Below, piece by piece: positions 57,906 to 64,000 of a stretch of DNA of 64,000 nt (position 1 is the stretch's first letter; the number at the start of each line of letters is the position of its first letter). Location of the stretch: positions 94,033 to 158,032 of the forward strand of contig JBLNDJ010000015.1 in the NCBI GenBank assembly GCA_050261515.1, written 5' to 3'. Origin of the DNA: JBLNDJ01 sp050261515 (GTDB lineage Bacteria; Acidobacteriota; Terriglobia; Bryobacterales; Bryobacteraceae). Below the pieces are notes generated by a model, which was not told the DNA's origin, ran no database searches, and saw only the letters and a program-made list of their open reading frames with translations. The position numbers were made by a program, and so were the translations under genes.

Positions 57906-59829
57906 CGAAAAAAGCGCCCTATTAGTGCAGGCTGGCGCGGAGCGCCAAGCTGGTGATGATGCAACACCGCGACCGGTGGCGATCATCATCTTGACGTGGA
58001 ACGGTCTGGAGTATTCGAAACGCTGCCTGGAAACTCTACGTAAGAACACCGATTATCCCAATTACAGCGTCATCGTTGTGGACAATGGAAGTTCAGACGG
58101 CACGCAGGAGTACTTTACGCAGCAACCCGGCGTGACCGTAGTTCCGAACGGCATCAACCTGGGGTTTGCCAAAGGAAATAATCGAGGGCTCGCGGTAGCT
58201 GATCCTTCCGCCGACATTGTCCTGCTGAACAACGACACGGAGATTCACCATGCCGACTGGCTGACGCGGTTGCAGGAGGCGGCCTACGCCGCTCCCGACA
58301 TTGCACTGGCCGGATGCCGCCTCAGGCGCCCGGATGGGACGTTCCAGCATGCAGGGACGTTCATGCCGCTCGACACGATGTGGGGACAGCAACTCGGCGG
58401 CGGCGAGAAGGATATTAATCAGTACAACGACAATCGCTCCGTCGAGGGCGTCGTTTTTGCGTGCGTCTATATCAAGCGTGCGGCTCTGGACCGTATCGGA
58501 TCGCTGGATGAACACTTTTTTAGTTACTACGAGGACTCCGACTACTGCCTAAGAGCGATCGAAGCGGGCTACCGCGTGGTCTGCTGCGGAACTGTGACGA
58601 TTACGCACCACGAGAACGTTTCGACTCAAATCAACGCGGTTCCGCACTCGCAGTATTTCCTCAAGGCGCAGAAGGTTTTTCGCGCCAAGTGGGAATCGAA
58701 GCTCAGGGCGAAACGGTACACGCGCGAAATCGGCTGGCACTCGATCTTCAACTTCCCGACCGGCTATGCGATCAGCTCGCGGCAACTTGCGTATGCACTC
58801 GACCGTCTGGGCGTTCATGTTGCCTACAAATACGTCTACGGGCCCGGCACCGTATTTCCGCGGGAGGAGCCAGAGCAATCGGAGAACTACGTCGTGAACT
58901 TGATTCGCCACCGCAAACTGGACCACGCGCGCATCCAGGTGGTATACGCGCAGGGCGATGTATTTAAGAAGAACTTCGGCCGGCACAAGATCGGGTTCAC
59001 GATGCTGGAGACGGATCGCATTCCGGCGGAATGGGTACGGCAGGCGAACCTGATGGATGAGGTCTGGGTCCCTTCGACGTTTAACGCGGAGACCTTCCGT
59101 GCGAGCGGCGTCGAACGACCGATCCATGTGATCCCGCTCGGAGTCGATCCAAACTACTTCAATCCGCGCATTGCGGCCCATCGCATCGGCGGCACATACA
59201 CCTTCCTTTCGATCTTCGAGTGGGGCGAGCGAAAGGCGCCGGAGACGCTGCTGCGAGCCTTCAACGAAGAGTTTGGGGCTAATGAGCCGGTGATTCTGAT
59301 TGCGAAGGTGCTGAACGTCGACCCGGGCGTGGACGTCAGGGCGAATGTTGGTGGGCTGGCGCTCGATCCGAACGGCGGGCGGATTCACATCTCCCTCAAC
59401 CAGGAGGTCCCGACCTATCAACTCGGCTCGCTGTACTGCTCCGCGGACTGCTTCGTCCTGCCGACCCGGGGTGAGGGATGGGGCATGCCGATGATCGAAG
59501 CGATGGCGTGCGGGCTGCCGGTGATCGCAACCAACTGGAGCGCGCACTGCGACTTCATGAATGAGGACAACGCGTATCCGCTGCCGGTGGCGGGGCTGAT
59601 TCAGGCAAAGGCGAAATGCCCCTACTATGATGGGTTCCGGTGGGCCGAGCCATCCTACACCGACCTGCGGCGCCTGATGCGGCACGTCTACGAGAATAAG
59701 GGCGAGGCGCGGGCGAAAGGGTCCCGGGCTTCTGAGGACGTGCGCACGAACTGGACGTGGGACTGCGCGGCGCGGAAGATTGTGGAGCGGCTGGACGCAA
59801 TTCGCCCCGTCAGCGGACCTGGCTACTAA
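57868..59829 (+). CDS. two-domain glycosyltransferase (GT2 + GT4)
   Basis: 653 aa from GTG 57868 (ATG 57880 is equally possible). The first 260 residues are GT2: IIILTWNGLEYSKRCL, VVDNGSSDGTQEYF, LLNNDTEIHH (DXD-like), EDSDYCLRA. The last 300 are GT4: HVIPLGVDPNYFNPR, FLSIFEWGERKAPE and the nucleotide-binding EGWGMPMIEAMACGLPVIAT. The two domains could add successive sugars to one acceptor. No signal peptide. It converges with the 59826-61349 gene, overlapping by 4 bases. Confidence 0.9.
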   Translation: MHRTMQSSRAGLSEKSALLVQAGAERQAGDDATPRPVAIIILTWNGLEYSKRCLETLRKNTDYPNYSVIVVDNGSSDGTQEYFTQQPGVTVVPNGINLGFAKGNNRGLAVADPSADIVLLNNDTEIHHADWLTRLQEAAYAAPDIALAGCRLRRPDGTFQHAGTFMPLDTMWGQQLGGGEKDINQYNDNRSVEGVVFACVYIKRAALDRIGSLDEHFFSYYEDSDYCLRAIEAGYRVVCCGTVTITHHENVSTQINAVPHSQYFLKAQKVFRAKWESKLRAKRYTREIGWHSIFNFPTGYAISSRQLAYALDRLGVHVAYKYVYGPGTVFPREEPEQSENYVVNLIRHRKLDHARIQVVYAQGDVFKKNFGRHKIGFTMLETDRIPAEWVRQANLMDEVWVPSTFNAETFRASGVERPIHVIPLGVDPNYFNPRIAAHRIGGTYTFLSIFEWGERKAPETLLRAFNEEFGANEPVILIAKVLNVDPGVDVRANVGGLALDPNGGRIHISLNQEVPTYQLGSLYCSADCFVLPTRGEGWGMPMIEAMACGLPVIATNWSAHCDFMNEDNAYPLPVAGLIQAKAKCPYYDGFRWAEPSYTDLRRLMRHVYENKGEARAKGSRASEDVRTNWTWDCAARKIVERLDAIRPVSGPGY

Positions 59830-61349
59830 TCCATTCGCGAGGCGATCGCGATCAACGAAATGGGTCGCCACGGCATCAGTCGGTCCACAAGGCGCCAAAG
59901 CCACACGAGATGATCGAATGCCCAGATCTGGAATCGACTTAATCGCGTCTTCTTCAGAATGCGACCGCTGATGTACCAGCCCGGACGCGACATCCGGTTA
60001 AACTCCAGTAACCTTTCAAGTCGAAACCCAGCTTCTTCAAGCCTGGAGCGCAGACTAGCCTCCGAATAACGCTTGAAGTGGCCCAAGGCCTCGTCCAGCG
60101 TGCCATACAGCGATGCACCTTCAGGAACCAGAATTATGGCACGGCCACCCGGTGCGAGAGCCGAACGGATATTTCGAAGAGCCAAGAGGTCATCGGGCAC
60201 ATGTTCCAGCACGTTCAGGCAGATAACCGTGTCGAAGCCGTCTGCGAGTCCTGTGAAGTCGTCGGAACGTTGCAGGTCACAGTGGCGTACGTCAACATTG
60301 CGCCGATGTTTCAGTCGTAAGCTCAATCGCGCGAGGTGCTCGCCGTCAATGTCCGATGCGACATACCGCCGCCGCTTGGGACAAAGCTGAACGCTCAGAT
60401 TGCCGATTCCAGCGCCAATCTCGAGCACGCGCGCTCCGAGAAACGGCCGGATCGTATCCGCCATCCACCGGTTGAACCGGGGAGCGGCAGCCAGGACGTC
60501 GAGGATTTGACCTCCGGATTCGGCGTAGATATCGCGCACAAACGCGTACCGAACGATCGTGACGAGTGCTTGAAGACCGTCCTTGGCACCGATCTTCTTT
60601 CCTTCCTCGTATGTCCGGCCATGATAGCTGATTGGTGTCTCGTATATCGTGACGCCCCGCTGCGCCAACTTTATCGTGATTTCAGGCTCGATTCCGAATC
60701 GATTGCTGCGCAGTGGAATGCTTTTGAGAAGAGACGTCCGGAACGCCTTGTAACACGTCTCCATATCCGTCAGATTCAAGTCCGACGCCATATTGCACAA
60801 CGTTGTAAGAAAGCGATTCCCAACCGAGTGCCAATAATAAAGCACGCGGCGCTCGCCACCGGTAACGAAACGTGATCCGTACACGACATCTGCTCTTCGC
60901 TCTATGAGCGGGTTAACGAGCTTGGAGTATTCGGCAGGATTGTACTCCAAGTCTGCATCCTGAATTAGGCAGTACTCGCCATAGGCATGTCTGATAGCTG
61001 TGCGTATTGCCGCGCCCTTGCCCTGGTTGTGTTCGTGCCGTATCAGACGGATCACGTCCTTATTGCCGTGTGCTAAATCAGCGACGATTTTCGCCGATTC
61101 GTCAGTTGAGCAGTCATCTACAACGACGATCTCCCGCCGGATGCCCACCGGCAGGGGGGCCTCAAGCACACGCGTAAGGCATTCACCAACAAACTCCTCC
61201 TCGTTGTAAACCGGCATCAACACTGAGAGCAAACCAGTCTCTTGCGCTCCGCGCGAAACCGGCTCGTCGCGACCATCACAGTACTGTGATCCTGTCTCCG
61301 CCGCGGCTTCCGGCAATCTTTCCTCTTTCACCCTGAATTGCTGGATCAT
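59826..61349 (-). CDS. glycosyltransferase GT2-methyltransferase fusion
   Basis: 507 aa. Residues 40-270 are a GT2 of the dolichol-phosphate-mannose synthase type: VLMPVYNEEEFVGECL, VVDDCSTDESAK, LIQDADLEYNP (DXD), ETCYKAFR. Residues 300-500 are a class I methyltransferase: RVLEIGAGIGNLSVQL, ASDIDGEHLARL, LNVLEHVPDD. A polyprenyl-phosphate sugar may thus be made and then methylated, or the second domain may act on another acceptor. Its start overlaps the stop of the upstream membrane gene (TGATG), so the two are coupled. Confidence 0.9.
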   Translation of the reverse strand: MIQQFRVKEERLPEAAAETGSQYCDGRDEPVSRGAQETGLLSVLMPVYNEEEFVGECLTRVLEAPLPVGIRREIVVVDDCSTDESAKIVADLAHGNKDVIRLIRHEHNQGKGAAIRTAIRHAYGEYCLIQDADLEYNPAEYSKLVNPLIERRADVVYGSRFVTGGERRVLYYWHSVGNRFLTTLCNMASDLNLTDMETCYKAFRTSLLKSIPLRSNRFGIEPEITIKLAQRGVTIYETPISYHGRTYEEGKKIGAKDGLQALVTIVRYAFVRDIYAESGGQILDVLAAAPRFNRWMADTIRPFLGARVLEIGAGIGNLSVQLCPKRRRYVASDIDGEHLARLSLRLKHRRNVDVRHCDLQRSDDFTGLADGFDTVICLNVLEHVPDDLLALRNIRSALAPGGRAIILVPEGASLYGTLDEALGHFKRYSEASLRSRLEEAGFRLERLLEFNRMSRPGWYISGRILKKTRLSRFQIWAFDHLVWLWRLVDRLMPWRPISLIAIASRMD

Positions 61350-62806
61350 CAGAATAAGATGAATCTGACCTCATCTGCCTTTTCTCGCGCCGCTCGAGGT
61401 CCGCGAGTGACGAACTCGCGGTGCACTCCCCAGGGCACCCGGTATACTCCACCGCGCAATGTGCGAGAAATCGGGCTATCATGCAAATCCCAAAGACGCG
61501 CCGAACGGACATCGACCGAAACCGGAGCAGCATCCCAGGCTCCGTTGGGGTAACAATATACGCCGACCGCTTGTACGAAAACCGACCAAGCCGCAAATCC
61601 AACAAATGCGAGCATCCACTTCCGGGAAGCAGCAAATCGGCGGACACCCAATGCGACCAACAACATGAGGGTCGGAATAATCTCTGTCAGCAAACGTGGG
61701 CCCCAGCAAAAACCACCCCACCACGCAGGCCAATTGGCAACAACCAAAACTTGCAACATCGCGTAGAGACCACAAGAGACAGCCACAAACAATTCGTTCC
61801 GTTCACGCGCATCTCGACGAAGTCCAAAGAACGCAAACAACAGAAAGGGAGTATACACGAACAGGCCTCGCCCGGGGCTCAATAGCAGACCACAGAGGGC
61901 TACAACTCCCTCGCCATGTCTTCCTGCATAAGCGCCATACCCACCCAAAGCGTTGCCAAAGATCAGCATATTGTCAGCCGCCACGCAAAGCCCGCATAAA
62001 GCGGGAATTGCCGCAAAGCGGATGCATGCCTTCACGGATCGCGATGTGAAAACCATCCCGCAGCTTACCGCAATCGGAAATAGAACATTGGTCGGCCTGA
62101 TAAGTATACTCAACCCGGCGAAAACGCTCGCCCACCACACCAGCCGCGGATGGTTCCCCTCCTTAACCCAGCGGACAAGAAAATATAGCGATACTACGAT
62201 AAAGAGCTGACCGGAGGTATGCTGCCATAGCGCCTGACTGCAGATGGACCAGTTGTTCGTTCCAAGGCCGAAGAGTACCGCAAGCAGCAATGCCCAACGA
62301 TTCGATACAACCCTCGTCAACATGCGGAACATCACCACGGAAGTGACGGCCGCTAGAAGCACAGCTACGGCTTTCTCACATATACGTGCCACAAAGAGCA
62401 AGGTTTCAGGCTCCCATTGATGAGCTCCGGAAAACAGAATGAGGGGTAAGTACAATGGGCTTATAAGCACACCTTGAGCAATGGGATAAAAACTGTGATA
62501 ATGACCATTCCGAAAAATCACAATTCCCCTGCTATAAGCTCGATTCGCCCAAAGCGACGGCCCGAATCGGTCCAAATTCGCCGAATGATCCATCAACAAA
62601 CTAAACGGGATCAGCGAGCACGGCAGCGAATCACCGGCAGCTATCGGCCTGCCATTGGAGTGATAGAGCAGTGCAAGGAGCACAAACAGCACCACCGGTA
62701 GCGCCTGACTCCTTAGCCGCCAACGCCGAACTGCAGCTATACCAGCAGCCCCAGAAGTAGCCGGGAAATCTTCAGCCGTCACTGGCCCTCTCGCTGCTTT
62801 CAACAT
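61349..62806 (-). CDS. polytopic membrane protein, glycosyltransferase 39/ArnT-like
   Basis: 485 aa with about ten membrane helices. A short cytoplasmic tail is followed by a first helix (residues 35-48) and a periplasmic loop with DSLPCSLIPFSL and HYHSFYPIAQG, typical of GT-C enzymes that use polyprenyl-phosphate sugars. The probable catalytic acidic residue is Asp58 (AAGDSLP) near the first loop. No DXD is needed for this class. It precedes the GT2-methyltransferase fusion, which could supply its lipid-linked sugar. GC is lower than in the left half of the window. Confidence 0.72.
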   Translation of the reverse strand: MLKAARGPVTAEDFPATSGAAGIAAVRRWRLRSQALPVVLFVLLALLYHSNGRPIAAGDSLPCSLIPFSLLMDHSANLDRFGPSLWANRAYSRGIVIFRNGHYHSFYPIAQGVLISPLYLPLILFSGAHQWEPETLLFVARICEKAVAVLLAAVTSVVMFRMLTRVVSNRWALLLAVLFGLGTNNWSICSQALWQHTSGQLFIVVSLYFLVRWVKEGNHPRLVWWASVFAGLSILIRPTNVLFPIAVSCGMVFTSRSVKACIRFAAIPALCGLCVAADNMLIFGNALGGYGAYAGRHGEGVVALCGLLLSPGRGLFVYTPFLLFAFFGLRRDARERNELFVAVSCGLYAMLQVLVVANWPAWWGGFCWGPRLLTEIIPTLMLLVALGVRRFAASRKWMLAFVGFAAWSVFVQAVGVYCYPNGAWDAAPVSVDVRSARLWDLHDSPISRTLRGGVYRVPWGVHREFVTRGPRAAREKADEVRFILF

Positions 62807-62885
62807 GGTTGCACATGCTCCTCACAGTGACAGTCGCTTATCATACTCTGCCGGCTGCTGCAAGCGCAACCTCGCCAACCAGAGC

Positions 62886-63881
62886 CTATCGCCCGCTCAC
62901 AGTCGAACTAATCTCAAGCCGTTCCACGTCGATGAATACGCCTTTGCCCACGATGAACAGACACTCGAGTTTTTTCACCTCAGACTCAAGATCGAACTGT
63001 ATCGACGCAATTTGTCCTTCCTCTTCCCGAGCAAAGGCTTCGATCTCTCTTGCCGTAACCCGTCTACCGTTTGCGGCAATCTCGACACGACTCGCCGACG
63101 GGCCCGTGGTAGATCCGCGAATCCGGCCGAACCATCGAGCGACGTACGAACCGCGCCTAGCCGGCAAGTATGGTCCGTATTGAAGATAGCCGGCCTCCCC
63201 GCTCGAACTGATTGCGCCTCCTCGCTTCTTGCCCACAATGGTATAAAGTCGTGGATCTTGCGCCAAAAGCACCAGCGGAGGCATGCTCGGCGCGATCGAA
63301 TACCGCATTCTTAGTGCATCCCAGCCCCACGAGTGCGTTGTGACATCAAATGAGCAAACACGCCTTAGCCGCTTCCTAGAGCACCATGCCTGCACCTTCT
63401 CCATGTACTCCGGCGAAAACGGATTGCTGAGGTCCCAGCCGTCCGGGTTCAGACCACTGTATCCGTTCACCGTCGGGACACCCGACGCCTGCGAGATCAT
63501 CATGGCATCCACCTGTGCCGCAATCGGAACACGCGGCTGGCTTGGCGGAGACGCAACCAAGAAGAATGCCTCACAGCCTGAAGCGTGCTGCGCACCGGAA
63601 AGTCGTGCAAGCTCCGCTGTTCTACTCAGATCATGAGTTGGTGCGGTGCAGAGTTGTTCCAAGAAGATGACGGCGACCACGATCACCACTGCGCCACTGG
63701 TGAGCCAGCGGCGGTCAACGCGACTCCTTCGCCATAACGCCGAGAAAAACAGGATTGTCACAATCGTTACAAACAAATTGAGCAAATACTGCAGGCGCCC
63801 CGTTACCCTAATCACTTTAGCGCCTGGACCGTACAGCCAAATATATTTCCACAGAGGCGGACTGTAGAGGCAACAAAATAG
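62886..63881 (-). pseudogene. GT-C-like membrane protein, N-terminus lost by IS insertion
   Basis: The C-terminal part of a large membrane glycosyltransferase-like protein. The open frame extends upstream of the first GTG (63815) as LYSPPLWKYIWLYGPGAKV, which reads as real protein and precedes the typical VIRVTGRLQYLLN region. It ends at 63881 where an IS end begins, and an in-frame stop lies inside the IS. The missing 300-400 N-terminal residues would hold the catalytic loops, so the gene is probably inactive. A 309-residue product from GTG 63815 remains formally possible. Confidence 0.65.
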
Positions 63882-64000
63882 GGCTCTGCGCAGGAATCTG
63901 ACGGACGGGCTGGTTTGAGGCCGATCTCAGTGAGGGGCGTTTTCGGGTACACTGCGCAGTTTGACGGAACGCGAATGGACCAAGATCCTGGGCTGGCCGG
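63882..64000 (+). mobile_element. left end of an IS element (ISL3-like), with start of transposase
   Basis: The sequence from GGCTCTGCGCAGGAATC (63882) matches the GGCTCT-type terminus of ISL3-family elements. It begins exactly where the reading frame of the minus-strand membrane gene is interrupted. From TTG 63961 the + strand reads LTEREWTKILGWPG, open to the window end, consistent with the N-terminus of a transposase. The other end, the target duplication and most of the transposase lie outside the window, so the family is tentative. Confidence 0.5.

Noticed and set aside
1..64000. tRNA, rRNA, CRISPR arrays, prophage or plasmid functions
   Set aside because: Looked for TTCGAATC-type T arms, CCA ends, regularly spaced repeats, integrases and replication genes on both strands; none were convincing.

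Overview
This 64 kb window is a GC-rich bacterial chromosome segment that looks like Acidobacteriota of the Bryobacterales/Solibacter type. The pointers are a VWFA-related acidobacterial domain protein at the left edge, a stand-alone protein of the Solibacter-type TIGR03437 family, a PEP-CTERM-anchored protein, a BlaI/M56-TonB regulatory pair, secreted TPR proteins and Tat-exported oxidoreductases. I saw no rRNA, tRNA, CRISPR array or phage module. One IS-like end is cut by the right border, and two genes are broken.

Layout. 1-10 kb: VWA protein (cut by the left edge), rhomboid protease, Gfo/Idh/MocA oxidoreductase, AlaX-like editing protein, an isolated nuoA, pgsA, a RodZ-like protein, a PEP-CTERM protein, a UlaG-like metallo-hydrolase and a heparinase-like secreted protein. 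9.7-10.25 kb has no convincing gene but is full of structure: a stem that buries a start codon, and two consecutive folded RNAs on the + strand that each end in a U-tract. 10.3-18.3 kb: PHP phosphoesterase, YgfZ-like protein, glyoxalase-II-like hydrolase, DegT aminotransferase, rpsU, then central carbon genes glgC, eno and gpmA. 18.3-22.7 kb: a nitrogen-control operon, amt-glnB-glnD, on the minus strand. 22.7-31 kb: catabolic genes (sugar-phosphate isomerase-like, phytanoyl-CoA dioxygenase-like, D-aminoacylase, trehalase, a second Gfo oxidoreductase with a methyltransferase) and a yfiT pseudogene. 31-38 kb: a three-gene secreted TPR/coiled-coil operon, mtgA, and a BlaI - M56/TPR/TonB - lipoprotein operon with a readable operator. 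38-51.8 kb: housekeeping and repair genes (F420-type reductase, HAD phosphatase, uvrA, hybrid histidine kinase, mutY, DinG-like helicase, queD, amidase, aroDE). 51.8-56 kb: GH27 alpha-galactosidase, a beta-helix protein and a fused pyrD-pyrK. 56-64 kb: a cell-surface glycan region of visibly lower GC, with a coiled-coil methyltransferase, a two-domain glycosyltransferase, a glycosyltransferase-methyltransferase fusion, a membrane glycosyltransferase-like protein and a second such gene cut by the IS end.

Functional links. The nitrogen operon joins ammonium uptake, the PII signal protein and its uridylyltransferase. eno and gpmA are adjacent glycolytic steps, with glgC just upstream. The BlaI operon has a -35/-10 promoter whose -10 box lies inside a perfect palindrome next to the start codon, which suggests autorepression relieved by the M56 protease. 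Across the window about a dozen genes have a TANNNT -10 box ending 6-11 nt before the start codon and no Shine-Dalgarno sequence, so leaderless or near-leaderless transcription looks common in this organism.
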